Shown here in pieces: positions 42,672 through 51,187 of a DNA stretch of 64,000 nucleotides. The notes under the pieces are model-generated. The model was not told where the DNA came from, did no database searches, and worked only from the letters and a program-made list of their open reading frames with translations. The stretch is from Paenibacillus sp. Soil522 (lineage in GTDB: Bacteria > Bacillota > Bacilli > Paenibacillales > Paenibacillaceae): assembly GCF_001428245.1 (NCBI RefSeq), contig NZ_LMRV01000044.1:62923-126922 (forward strand). The letters run 5' to 3'. Numbering within the stretch: position 1 is the stretch's first letter; each line of letters starts with the position of its first letter. A program made the translations under genes and the position numbers.

Positions 42672-43224
42672 TTGTTTGTATCGTATATTTAACCGGACCT
42701 CTTCAAATACGAAAGGCCGTAAGGAATCCCCTTGTTAACAGCAAACAGCATGTGTACCAAGTTGTCTAAAACTCGCATCCTAAAACAACGAAAGCCCTAC
42801 CTCTCTTTCGTCCTCGCGGCTCCGATGACCGCGCCAGTGTGAATCAGAAATACATCACGAAACAGGTTTGGGAATTAACAGCCAAGAAATCAAAATCTGA
42901 GGAAAACATTGAATCTTACTGGGGATTTGCTGAGGTTAAATATAATACATTCTCTCCATAATACTATACTTTGAGATGAAATGCAACAACTAAATGGAAA
43001 ACGAATGACTTTGACTTTTCTGGATACTCCATAAAAGTTCACTTATGCAATCCATACCTCGTTTGCGGAAGTATTACGACATGAAAAAAAGTGAAGGAAA
43101 GCCCCCCATAAAGTAGCCGTGATCGGCTTGCGCCAACAAGTTAAATCACGTCCACTCTGTAAGAAAGGGTAATCCTACACTTTATAACTGTCTGTTATCT
43201 CTTTTTTGTTTCTAAATATATTTA
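42672..43224. other. 550-bp gene-free region with a possible gene scrap
   Basis: No complete gene. A frame beginning NQKYITKQVWELTAKKSK and ending YNTFSP before a stop (about 42842-42961) has protein-like composition but no start signal, so it may be a remnant. The remainder is AT-rich with nothing recognised. Confidence 0.3.
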
Positions 43225-43431
43225 TTAGAAGCCTTTATATTGAGGTTCTTCGTTTTCTAATTGTTGGACACGACTTTCCAACTGCTGCAAAATTTGATCA
43301 GTTTGCCCTGCAGCATTTGTAAACAGGGTTTTTGCTTCTTGATTTTGAGTTTCCAAAGCAAATTGTTCAAGACTTGCTTGAGCACTCTTTAGTGATGCTA
43401 CACAGGTCTTTACTTGGGACGCTACTGTCAC
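43225..43431 (-). CDS. DUF1657 protein, probable spore protein
   Basis: A 68-residue helical protein (TVASQVKTCVASLKSAQASL, FALETQNQEAKTLFTNAA) of the DUF1657 family, usually found near spoVA-type or 2Duf genes in spore formers. GTG start behind a near-perfect AGAGGAGGTGATATC. It is divergent from the 2Duf gene, whose C-terminal tail is itself DUF1657-like. Confidence 0.85.
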   Translation of the reverse strand: MTVASQVKTCVASLKSAQASLEQFALETQNQEAKTLFTNAAGQTDQILQQLESRVQQLENEEPQYKGF

Positions 43432-43627
43432 GATATCACCTCCTCTAATTATTATCCTATTTATAACGACATTATTATCGAACTGACAAGCATTTATTAT
43501 GAGTGGATTAAACCGATACTTTTTTCTAGGAATGGATAAAGATTCCTTGTCCTTCGCTTCATAATATTGGCGATTTCGACAAACAATTTATAATGTTATG
43601 GCCAAGTTAAGTAGAGGAGGATCTTGC

Positions 43628-44488
43628 GTGCCAGAATGGATTGAAATTGTTATTCGAACCTTATTAGCGGTTAGCGCATTGTTCGTTTTTGCCAAGGTTT
43701 TAGGGAAAAGACAAATATCTCAGATGTCCATGTTTGAATACGTTACGGGGATTACGATCGGCAACTTGATAGGCTACATTTCTTTGGATACAGACAGTGA
43801 GTGGTACCTGGGCTTGATCGCATTACTTGTTTGGGTTCTTGTTTCATTGGGAATTGAATACTTGCAATTAAAAAGTAAAAAAGCAAGAGATTTTATTGAC
43901 AGCAAAGGGAGAGTATTAATTAAAGATGGAAAAGTATTGGAAGATAATTTGAGAAAAGAAAAGCTTTCTTCCGATGAACTGATGGAGCAATTGAGAAAAA
44001 AAAGTGTATTTAAATTCGCTGATGTCGAATTTGCGATCATGGAACCAAGCGGAGACATTAATGTGCTGTTAACTCGGGAAAATCAGCCGCTTACTCCTAA
44101 ACACCTAGGAATCAAAGTCGGACCCGAGCAGGAGCCGCAAACGGTTATCATGGATGGTAATATAATGGACGAACCACTGGCAACTATAGGATTAGATCGG
44201 AATTGGTTAAATAGGGAATTAGAAATACTAGGCGTTGCGATTAAAGATGTATATCTTGGCCAAGTTGATTCATACGGTCAATTGGATGTGGATTTGTTTG
44301 ACGACCAAATCAAAGTGCCACTGCCACAGAAGAAGGCAGCCTTGTTCGCAGAATTAAAAAAGTGTGAAGGGGATCTGATGTTGTTTGGGCTGACAACAAA
44401 AAATAAAAAAGCAAAAGAGATGTACGAACAATGCGCAAATCAAATGAGTGAAATCGTTAAGGAGTTAATGCCCGTACTTCATCGATAA
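43628..44488 (+). CDS. 2Duf-type membrane protein (DUF421 + DUF1657)
   Basis: A ~286-residue protein: three N-terminal helices (residues ~5-85: RTLLAVSALFVFAKVLGKRQ, FEYVTGITIGNLIGYISLD), a cytoplasmic YetF/DUF421 domain (~90-225), and a C-terminal DUF1657-like helical tail (~235-286: AELKKCEGDLMLFGLTTKNK). This combination is the 2Duf protein of spore inner membranes, reported to raise spore heat resistance and slow germination. Start GTG 43628 after AGAGGAGGATCTTGC; the ATG ten codons upstream has no site. Confidence 0.85.
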   Translation: MPEWIEIVIRTLLAVSALFVFAKVLGKRQISQMSMFEYVTGITIGNLIGYISLDTDSEWYLGLIALLVWVLVSLGIEYLQLKSKKARDFIDSKGRVLIKDGKVLEDNLRKEKLSSDELMEQLRKKSVFKFADVEFAIMEPSGDINVLLTRENQPLTPKHLGIKVGPEQEPQTVIMDGNIMDEPLATIGLDRNWLNRELEILGVAIKDVYLGQVDSYGQLDVDLFDDQIKVPLPQKKAALFAELKKCEGDLMLFGLTTKNKKAKEMYEQCANQMSEIVKELMPVLHR

Positions 44489-44556
44489 AGCTCAGCGATT
44501 TCAAGCGGGCATTAAGCCCTAGTCTGATCAAATCTGATCAAACGAGCAAATGTTTT

Positions 44557-44889
44557 TTATGTCCATCTGGCCGACCATAGCTTCATTTCTTTTAAAATAT
44601 GATGCAGATCCTCGCCCTTAGGCGTCAGTGTATATTCGACCGTTACCGGTACAGTTGGAAAAACGGTACGTTCAAGCACGCCCTTCTCTTCTAGATGACG
44701 GAGCGTGCTTGTTAACGCGCGCGGACTAACCGCAGGAATAAGCTTCTGTATTTCCCCGAATCTTTTGGTGCCGCAAAATAATTCTCTCAGAACAAGAAAT
44801 GCCCATTTGCCGCCGATGACGTCTAACGTCTTCTCGATATTGCAATCGATAATCACGGGCTCCTTTGGGATGTAATTATGTGCGCTCAA
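44557..44889 (-). CDS. HxlR-family transcriptional regulator
   Basis: A ~110-residue winged-helix regulator: CNIEKTLDVIGGKWAFLVLR, FGEIQKLIPAVSPRALTSTL, RHLEEKGVLERTVFPTVPVT, VEYTLTPKG. Cys18, near the N-terminus (IIDCNIEKT), sits where thiol-sensing HxlR members (YodB/HypR) have their redox Cys. TTG start behind AAAGGGG; an upstream ATG would place this site inside the gene. Divergent from the aldo/keto reductase gene, its likely target. Confidence 0.85.
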   Translation of the reverse strand: MSAHNYIPKEPVIIDCNIEKTLDVIGGKWAFLVLRELFCGTKRFGEIQKLIPAVSPRALTSTLRHLEEKGVLERTVFPTVPVTVEYTLTPKGEDLHHILKEMKLWSARWT

Positions 44890-44928
44890 TTGGTCATGCC
44901 CCTTTCTGTACATTACTATCAACAAGTA

Positions 44929-44970
44929 TAGTATATATACTAATGATAATAAAGTGAAAAAACATTCACT
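44929..44970. promoter_or_regulatory. Candidate HxlR operators
   Basis: A 14-bp perfect palindrome TAGTATATATACTA (44929-44942) and an inverted repeat AGTGAA-n6-TTCACT (44953-44970) lie in the 149-bp divergent region. They are the probable sites of HxlR control. Confidence 0.45.
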
Positions 44971-45038
44971 ACTTTAATAATTGAAAGAAGTGCTATACAC
45001 TACTACTTGAGAGCAATGATAAAGAGGAGTGTAGGCAG

Positions 45039-46013
45039 ATGAAATATAGGAAACTTGGCAAGAGCGGACTTAAGGTAAGTGAAATCGGACTCGGAAGCTG
45101 GTTAACGTACGGTACGGCAACGGAAGCGGAAACGGCACAGGCATGCATCCATAAGGCGTATGATCTAGGCATCAATTTCTTTGATACCGCCAACGCATAT
45201 AATAACGGCGAAGCTGAGAAAGTCATGGGAGACGCTTTGAAAGCGTATACGCGCAGCAGCTACGTGCTTGCAACGAAGGTATTTTTTCCAATGGGTAAGG
45301 GTCCTAATGACCGCGGTTTATCAAGAAAGCATATTGTGGAGCAGTGCGAGGCGAGCTTAAAGCGTATGGGCACCGACTATATTGACCTTTATCAATGCCA
45401 CCGCTTTGATTCGGATACGCCGGTAGAAGAAACGCTTCGGGCACTCGACGATTTGACTGCTCAAGGGAAGGTGCTTTATACCGGAATCAGCGAATGGACG
45501 GCAGATCAAATTAAGAATGCCGCCGATACGGGCAGGCGTCTTGGACTGCGGCCGCTCGTTTCCAATCAACCGATATACAATATGTTCGAGCGTTATATTG
45601 AGCGGGATGTCATTCAGGCCTGCGAGCGGGAAGGGATGGGGCAGGTTGTATTTTCTCCTCTCGCACAGGGCGTTCTGACAGGTAAATACAAGCCGGGCCA
45701 AGCAGTACCGCCTTCCAGCCGCGCAGCGAACGATAAGACGAACGGCGTCATTAACAGCTATCTGCGTGATGATGTGCTGCAGGTTGCCGAGAAGCTGGAG
45801 CGTCTTGCGGGAAGCATTGGCGCTTCTTTATCCCAATTTGCATTAGCATGGGTGCTGCGCCAGCCAAACATAAGCTCGGCAATTATCGGGTCAAGCCGTC
45901 CTGCGCAAGTAGAAGAAAATGTGAAGGCTGCCGAGATCAAACTAACGGATGAGCTGCTTGCGCAAACGGAAGCTATTTTGGCAGAAGTAAGCGGATTTGC
46001 TCCTTTACGCTAA
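45039..46013 (+). CDS. Aldo/keto reductase
   Basis: A 324-residue TIM-barrel NADPH reductase resembling the K+-channel beta-subunit/YghZ branch. The catalytic tetrad is visible: Asp in FFDTANAYN, Tyr in the same motif, Lys in VLATKVF, His in LYQCHRFD. The cofactor loop SNQPIYNMFER and end AIIGSSRPAQVEENVKA fit. It probably reduces reactive aldehydes, and the divergent HxlR regulator suggests induction by electrophiles. AGGAGTG site before ATG. Confidence 0.9.
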   Translation: MKYRKLGKSGLKVSEIGLGSWLTYGTATEAETAQACIHKAYDLGINFFDTANAYNNGEAEKVMGDALKAYTRSSYVLATKVFFPMGKGPNDRGLSRKHIVEQCEASLKRMGTDYIDLYQCHRFDSDTPVEETLRALDDLTAQGKVLYTGISEWTADQIKNAADTGRRLGLRPLVSNQPIYNMFERYIERDVIQACEREGMGQVVFSPLAQGVLTGKYKPGQAVPPSSRAANDKTNGVINSYLRDDVLQVAEKLERLAGSIGASLSQFALAWVLRQPNISSAIIGSSRPAQVEENVKAAEIKLTDELLAQTEAILAEVSGFAPLR

Positions 46014-46036
46014 AAAAATAAATGGCACGTAATAAC

Positions 46037-46065
46037 AAAAGGCTCTTCAAGCGAAGAGCCTTTTT
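46037..46065. terminator. Intrinsic terminator, possibly bidirectional
   Basis: A 12-bp stem (46037-46048 with 46053-46064), AAGC loop, flanked by A4 and T5 runs, lies between the convergent AKR and YhcN/YlaJ genes. Confidence 0.88.
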
Positions 46066-46090
46066 ACTATATATAATAGAAGCGATTTTT

Positions 46091-46819
46091 TTATCGAACC
46101 ATTTGGGCCTCGGAAGGGCTATAGGTTCCCGGCTGCGTAATAGGAGGAGGCATTTCCTTGCCGCCGGCAAAGTGATATTTCACGACGGTATTGAATTGGT
46201 CAATCCACGGCATAAGCGATCGTCCGCCCCAAGCCTCCTTGGCAAAATGATTGAAATAGTTCATGAGTTCCATGTTGGCGGAGATATGAACCTCTTGCAC
46301 TGCCGGCGCCATCTCGCGTACTTTAAGCGCAACGGTTTGCTTCAGCTCATCCGACAAATCATTAATATCGTTGACTGAGAAATAGGAATTGTAAGGCGAT
46401 ACAAGAACCCGGCTGTAGCCGTAAGGACTCCCGGTATCATGATTATAGACGCCTTCAGTCGTACCGCTATTGTCTTGTTCGCTTTTGCCGCCGGAATTGC
46501 GAGTGCCGACAGCCGTCCAGTCGAGCATTAAGCCGACGTATGCGTTTTTGTCCGTTAGCATGACGATAGCGGAAGCCACGCCATTAAGAGCGGATACCTT
46601 TCTGGATAGGGCGGAACTGTATTCGAAAAAGGAATTTTCATGCTGATGCGGATTATTCGATACCGGACCGTAAGACTTGCTCTTAAGCATCTTTGGATCG
46701 TTGGCTTGACGGCTGCCGTAATCGGTATCGCTTCGCTGGACGAGCTCTTCGTAATTACAGCCGGCTGCCGCTATCATGACAACAGCGGAAAGCAGCAGTG
46801 CGGCCATTCGTTTAACCAT
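46091..46819 (-). CDS. YhcN/YlaJ-family sporulation lipoprotein
   Basis: A ~242-residue lipoprotein with lipobox AAAGC, then the YhcN/YlaJ pattern: SALSRKVSALNGVASAIVML, TDKNAYVGLMLD, and SDELKQTVALKVREMAPAVQ. A low-complexity insert (~120-145) interrupts the domain, as in other Paenibacilli. Members reside in the spore inner membrane or cortex. ATG 46819 is chosen for its GGGGGT site; an ATG seven codons upstream lacks one. Confidence 0.8.
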   Translation of the reverse strand: MVKRMAALLLSAVVMIAAAGCNYEELVQRSDTDYGSRQANDPKMLKSKSYGPVSNNPHQHENSFFEYSSALSRKVSALNGVASAIVMLTDKNAYVGLMLDWTAVGTRNSGGKSEQDNSGTTEGVYNHDTGSPYGYSRVLVSPYNSYFSVNDINDLSDELKQTVALKVREMAPAVQEVHISANMELMNYFNHFAKEAWGGRSLMPWIDQFNTVVKYHFAGGKEMPPPITQPGTYSPSEAQMVR

Positions 46820-46965
46820 AAAGAACGGACCCCCATTCATACGATAATGGCTTTAGTTTTTGCCTTGCCAGCGTAAATATACGTTTACATGCGCATACAT
46901 AATTGACCATGGGTTTGGTGCACAATGTAGGATAGATTGAAAACCGCTTCGGCCTGTTGAACATC

Positions 46966-47020
46966 GTTCTCAAACCTGTCAAAAACGTTGCAATGATGCG
47001 TTTTTGACAGGTTTGAGAAC
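46966..47020. repeat. 22-bp perfect inverted repeat upstream of the oxidase operon
   Basis: Arms 46966-46987 and 46999-47020 (GTTCTCAAACCTGTC... inverted) flank an 11-nt loop. It lies 25 bp before the -35 of the cta promoter. No T run follows on either strand, so it is not a clear terminator. It could be a strong operator, a cruciform or a miniature element. Confidence 0.75.
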
Positions 47021-47044
47021 AATTTGTGAACTCTCTGTGGAACA

Positions 47045-47073
47045 TTGACAAATAGGGTCTTCAACTTTATATT
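47045..47073 (+). promoter_or_regulatory. Sigma-A promoter of the caa3 oxidase operon
   Basis: TTGACA (47045-47050), 17-bp spacer, TATATT (47068-47073): a near-consensus promoter giving a ~110-nt leader before ctaC. Confidence 0.8.
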
Positions 47074-47187
47074 TAATAAAGTGATTTAAGTTGCAGGAGT
47101 TGTAATAACATCTGTGAAACTACGCAGCCCGCCGCATGCCACGTGAAAATTAGGCAGCTGCGAAAACGTCAAAAGTGGGGTTGATTA

Positions 47188-48237
47188 ATGATGAAACGGT
47201 GGCGATTTGTAAAACGGCTTGCGCCGCTAATGGCCATGATGGTACTGGTGCTGGCGGCTTGCGGGCGGAGTGATTTGTCGACGCTGAATCCTCAGGGGCC
47301 TGTAGCGGAAGAGCAATTCGGACTGATGAAGCTGGCAATTTTAATCATGTTAGTCGTGATTGTTGCCGTATTTGCGATTTCTTTGTATGTAATTATTCGT
47401 TTTCGCAGACGTCCGGGGGACAAAACGATTCCTAAGCAAGTAGAAGGAAATCATAAGCTGGAGATCATTTGGACAGTTATTCCAATCATCATGCTTATCA
47501 TTTTAGGTGTTCCAACTGTTCAATCCGTCTTTAACTTAGCGAAAGACTACAGTAAAGATCCGGAAGCGGTACAGGTAATCGTTACTTCGCACCAATACTG
47601 GTGGGAGTTTGAATACCCGGATTACGGAGTGAAAACAGCACAGGAACTTATTATTCCAAAAGGCAAGACCATTTCTATCAAAGCGAAATCCGCTGACGTG
47701 CTTCACTCGTTCTGGATTCCATCGCTTGCAGGTAAAATCGATACAAACCCAGGCGCTAACGAAAACGCCATGTACTTCTCGGCTCCAAAAGAAGGCGTTT
47801 ACCTAGGTAAATGCGCCGAGCTTTGCGGACCTTCGCACGGATTGATGGACTTTAAAGTCAAATCAGTGGACGAGTCCTCATTTGATCGTTGGGTAGCAGC
47901 GCTTCAAGAGCCTGTGGCTCTTCCAAGCGATCCGGCAATTGCAAAAGCATTCGAAAGCAAATGTCTGTCTTGCCATGCAGTAGGCGACCTAGGCGGACCA
48001 GCTTATCCTAACTTGACTGGTATCGGAAGCCGTGAGACTGTCGGAGGTATACTTGTTAACACCGATGATCCGCAATATTCCAATGAAGGTTCAGTTTACG
48101 ATAACTTACACCGTTGGATCAGCAATCCGGATGAAATTAAACCGGGTAACCAAATGGGTAAAATCGATTTGACTGAGCAAGAAATTGATGGTATTGCTAA
48201 ATATTTATCTGAATTGAAGCTTAACTACGAACAATAA
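47188..48237 (+). CDS. ctaC: Cytochrome c oxidase subunit II (caa3 type) with fused cytochrome c
   Basis: A 349-residue membrane-bound subunit. Lipobox LAAC at ~24, two membrane helices (~45-70 and ~88-110), CuA domain with LHSFWIPSLAGK and CAELCGPSHGLM (His, two Cys, His, Met ligands), then a C-terminal cytochrome c domain with haem motif CLSCH (~257) and Met ligand in GNQMGKID. The fusion marks a caa3 oxidase taking electrons directly via its own haem c. Confidence 0.95.
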   Translation: MMKRWRFVKRLAPLMAMMVLVLAACGRSDLSTLNPQGPVAEEQFGLMKLAILIMLVVIVAVFAISLYVIIRFRRRPGDKTIPKQVEGNHKLEIIWTVIPIIMLIILGVPTVQSVFNLAKDYSKDPEAVQVIVTSHQYWWEFEYPDYGVKTAQELIIPKGKTISIKAKSADVLHSFWIPSLAGKIDTNPGANENAMYFSAPKEGVYLGKCAELCGPSHGLMDFKVKSVDESSFDRWVAALQEPVALPSDPAIAKAFESKCLSCHAVGDLGGPAYPNLTGIGSRETVGGILVNTDDPQYSNEGSVYDNLHRWISNPDEIKPGNQMGKIDLTEQEIDGIAKYLSELKLNYEQ

Positions 48238-48266
48238 TTTATCGGTGATTGAAGGAGGTACCTACT

Positions 48267-50159
48267 TTGGCTCATGCGCATACGCATACGGTCAAACGTT
48301 ACAGCGGTCTGATGGACTGGCTAACAACGGTTGACCATAAGAAAATTGGAATATTGTATATGATCGCAGGCGGATTTTTCTTCCTTGTCGGCGGTTTGGA
48401 AGCCATTTTGATTCGTGTTCAATTATGGAAGCCCCTTAATAACTTTGTTAGCGCGGATACATATAACGAGCTGCTAACAATGCACGGAACGACGATGATC
48501 TTCTTAGCGGCCATGCCGCTCATATTCGCTCTGATGAATGCGGTCGTACCGCTTCAGATTGGCGCACGCGACGTTGCTTTCCCTTTCGTTAACTCATTAG
48601 GCTTCTGGACATTCTTGTTCGGCGGCGTTTTGCTTAACGTCAGCTGGTTCGCTGGCGGCGCTCCGGATGCGGGCTGGACAGCATATGCTCCGCTTGCGGG
48701 TTCAACGTACAACGGTGACCACGGTATTGATTATTATGTGTTAGGTTTGCAGATCGCCGGTATCGGTACGCTTATCGGGGGGATCAACTTCCTCGTTACG
48801 ATCATTAACATGCGTGCTCCAGGCATGACTTTCATGCGGATGCCGATGTTCACATGGACGGCATTCATCACGTCGGCGCTTATCTTGTTCGCATTCCCTG
48901 CTTTGGCAGTGGGCCTTGCGGCGCTTATGTTCGACAGATTGTTTGACGCCAATTTCTTTGATCCTTCAGGCGGCGGTAATTCGGTCCTTTGGGAGCATAT
49001 CTTCTGGATTTTCGGGCATCCTGAGGTTTATATCCTCATCCTGCCGTCCTTCGGAGTTATTTCCGAGGTAATAAGCACGTTCTCGCGTAAGCGGTTGTTC
49101 GGTTACAGCTCGATGGTTTTCGCTACAATCCTGATCGGTTTCTTGGGTTTCATGGTTTGGGCGCATCACATGTTCACGGTTGGTCTTGGACCGGTTGCGA
49201 ACGCGCTGTTCTCGATTGCAACGATGCTTATTGCAATACCGACAGGTATAAAAATCTTCAACTGGCTGTTCACATTGTGGGGCGGCTCGATTAAATTCAC
49301 TGCGGCAAACTTGTTCGCGGTAGGGTTTGTGCCAACCTTCGTAATGGGCGGCGTAACCGGCGTCATGCTGGCGGCAGCGCCTGCTGACTTTCAGTATCAT
49401 GACTCCTACTTCGTCGTAGCGCATTTCCACTACGTTATCGTCGGCGGCTTGATTCTAGGTATTTTCTCAGGTCTTCATTACTGGTGGCCAAAAATGTTCG
49501 GACGCATACTGAACGAAACGCTTGGTAAGCTGACGTTCTGGACATTCTTTATCGGCTTCCACTTAACATTCTTCATCCAGCATTTCCTTGGCTTGCTCGG
49601 GATGCCGCGTCGTATTTGGACGTATCTCGACGGTCTTGGCTTTAATGAAATGAATATGATTAGTACGGTGGGCGCGTTCCTGATGGGTTTCGGTACAATC
49701 TTCTTCTTACTGAATGTTGTCGTAACGTCTTTCAAACCGAAAAATGCACCGGCAGATCCTTGGGAAGACGGTCGTACGCTGGAGTGGACGATTCCATCCC
49801 CGCCACCAGAGTACAACTTTGCTCAAACGCCGCTTGTACGCGGATATGATGCTTATTGGAAAGAAAAAGCGGACGGGCACACCAGCATGACGCCTGCAGA
49901 GCCAATTGGTCCGATTCATATGCCTTCTCCTTCGATCTTGCCGTTCTTTATGGGTCTTGGCTTGTTCATCGCAGGCTTAGGATTTATGTATGCTCCGGAT
50001 TGGGGCAAACTGTTCGGAGTGTTTAATGCGGGTTATGCAGTAGGTATCGCAGGCTTGCTCATCTTGTTCGGATGTATGTTTTTACGTTCCGTAATCGATG
50101 ATCACGGCTTCCACATTGAAGAAGAAGAAATCCTTAGAGATTTGGGGGGGAAAGCATGA
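48267..50159 (+). CDS. ctaD: Cytochrome c oxidase subunit I
   Basis: A ~630-residue subunit with ~14 helices that reduces oxygen at haem a3-CuB and pumps protons. Visible ligands: LTMHGTTMIF (haem a His), IFGHPEVYILILP (CuB His with cross-linked Tyr), VWAHHMFTVG (CuB His pair), VVAHFHYVIVGG (haem a3 and a His). I choose TTG 48267, 8 nt after AAGGAGG; a TTG at 48249 lies before that site. It overlaps ctaE by four bases. Confidence 0.95.
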   Translation: MAHAHTHTVKRYSGLMDWLTTVDHKKIGILYMIAGGFFFLVGGLEAILIRVQLWKPLNNFVSADTYNELLTMHGTTMIFLAAMPLIFALMNAVVPLQIGARDVAFPFVNSLGFWTFLFGGVLLNVSWFAGGAPDAGWTAYAPLAGSTYNGDHGIDYYVLGLQIAGIGTLIGGINFLVTIINMRAPGMTFMRMPMFTWTAFITSALILFAFPALAVGLAALMFDRLFDANFFDPSGGGNSVLWEHIFWIFGHPEVYILILPSFGVISEVISTFSRKRLFGYSSMVFATILIGFLGFMVWAHHMFTVGLGPVANALFSIATMLIAIPTGIKIFNWLFTLWGGSIKFTAANLFAVGFVPTFVMGGVTGVMLAAAPADFQYHDSYFVVAHFHYVIVGGLILGIFSGLHYWWPKMFGRILNETLGKLTFWTFFIGFHLTFFIQHFLGLLGMPRRIWTYLDGLGFNEMNMISTVGAFLMGFGTIFFLLNVVVTSFKPKNAPADPWEDGRTLEWTIPSPPPEYNFAQTPLVRGYDAYWKEKADGHTSMTPAEPIGPIHMPSPSILPFFMGLGLFIAGLGFMYAPDWGKLFGVFNAGYAVGIAGLLILFGCMFLRSVIDDHGFHIEEEEILRDLGGKA

Positions 50160-50773
50160 GCGCGCATTCGCATGTAGAAGGTCAATTGCCTCATGAGCCC
50201 GAGAAGGCGACCCTCGAGGGACGCAATAAAGTATTAGGCTTCTGGTTATTTCTAGGTGGCGAGACCGTATTGTTCGGAACGTTGTTCTCTGCGTTCCTTG
50301 CTCTTCGCCACCAAGTGCTTGACGGTCCGCACGCAGATGAACTGTTCAAGCTTCCGATCGTAGCACTCGCGACTGCTCTCTTGTTAACGTCAAGCTTGAC
50401 TAGTGTATTCGCTATCCATGCGATGCACACGAACAAAGCGAAAGCGTTAATTAGTTGGCTGATCGTAACCGTAATTCTTGGCGCAGGCTTCCTTGGCCTC
50501 GAGATTTACGAATTCTACCACTATGTACATGAAGGCCACGGCTTTACGACGAGCGCATTCAGCTCCTCGTTCTACACGCTCGTTGGTTTCCACGGCGCAC
50601 ACGTTGCTTTCGGTATTACATGGATCACGTTGATTATCATTCAACTCGCAAGAAAAGGCTTGACTGTCGTTACCGCACCGAAGGTTTATGTAGCCGGTAT
50701 GTACTGGCACTTTATCGACGTGGTATGGGTATTCATTTTCACCGTCGTTTACTTGATGGGAAAGGTGGTTTAA
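50156..50773 (+). CDS. ctaE: Cytochrome c oxidase subunit III
   Basis: A 205-residue five-helix subunit (GFWLFLGGETVLFGTLFSAF, FYTLVGFHGAHVAFGITWIT, GMYWHFIDVVWVFIFTVVYL). It overlaps subunit I by ATGA and supports stability and proton uptake of the core. Confidence 0.95.
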   Translation: MSAHSHVEGQLPHEPEKATLEGRNKVLGFWLFLGGETVLFGTLFSAFLALRHQVLDGPHADELFKLPIVALATALLLTSSLTSVFAIHAMHTNKAKALISWLIVTVILGAGFLGLEIYEFYHYVHEGHGFTTSAFSSSFYTLVGFHGAHVAFGITWITLIIIQLARKGLTVVTAPKVYVAGMYWHFIDVVWVFIFTVVYLMGKVV

Positions 50774-50776
50774 TCC

Positions 50777-51094
50777 ATGGCAAGCAATCATTCAGCCACA
50801 GAGAAAAGCCCCAAGCGTCATAAGCTCGAAGGACCGAAGAAGCATATTATCGCATTTATTTTCTCCGTATTGCTAACGTTCATCGCATTTGCGACTGTTA
50901 TCAGCGGAGAAATAAATAAAGATTTTATTTACATTATTTTAATGGGCTTAGCTGTTATGCAGGTATTCGTTCAAATGGCATTCTGGATGCATATGAAGGA
51001 TCGCGGTCACACGTTCGCTATAATCGGTATTTTGACTGGCGTATTCATTGTATTCACTTGTGTCATTATGGCCGAGTACTGGGCTTGGTGGTAA
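50777..51094 (+). CDS. ctaF: Cytochrome c oxidase subunit IV
   Basis: A 105-residue protein with three helices (KKHIIAFIFSVLLTFIAFAT, YIILMGLAVMQVFVQMAFWM) typical of bacterial caa3/quinol oxidase subunit IV. It begins three bases after the subunit III stop. Confidence 0.92.
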   Translation: MASNHSATEKSPKRHKLEGPKKHIIAFIFSVLLTFIAFATVISGEINKDFIYIILMGLAVMQVFVQMAFWMHMKDRGHTFAIIGILTGVFIVFTCVIMAEYWAWW

Positions 51095-51114
51095 TACACC
51101 GTTTAATTGGAGGA

Positions 51115-51149
51115 GAGGAGGGTCCCGCGGCTTGGGTCCCTCCTCTTTT
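51115..51149 (+). terminator. Attenuating hairpin between ctaF and ctaG
   Basis: An 8-bp GAGGAGGG/CCCTCCTC stem plus three inner pairs, ending in T4. It probably lowers expression of the assembly genes relative to the structural subunits. Confidence 0.7.
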
Positions 51150-51187
51150 GTAAAAAAAGGTTAGCTTTATTGAAAGGAGCTTCCACG

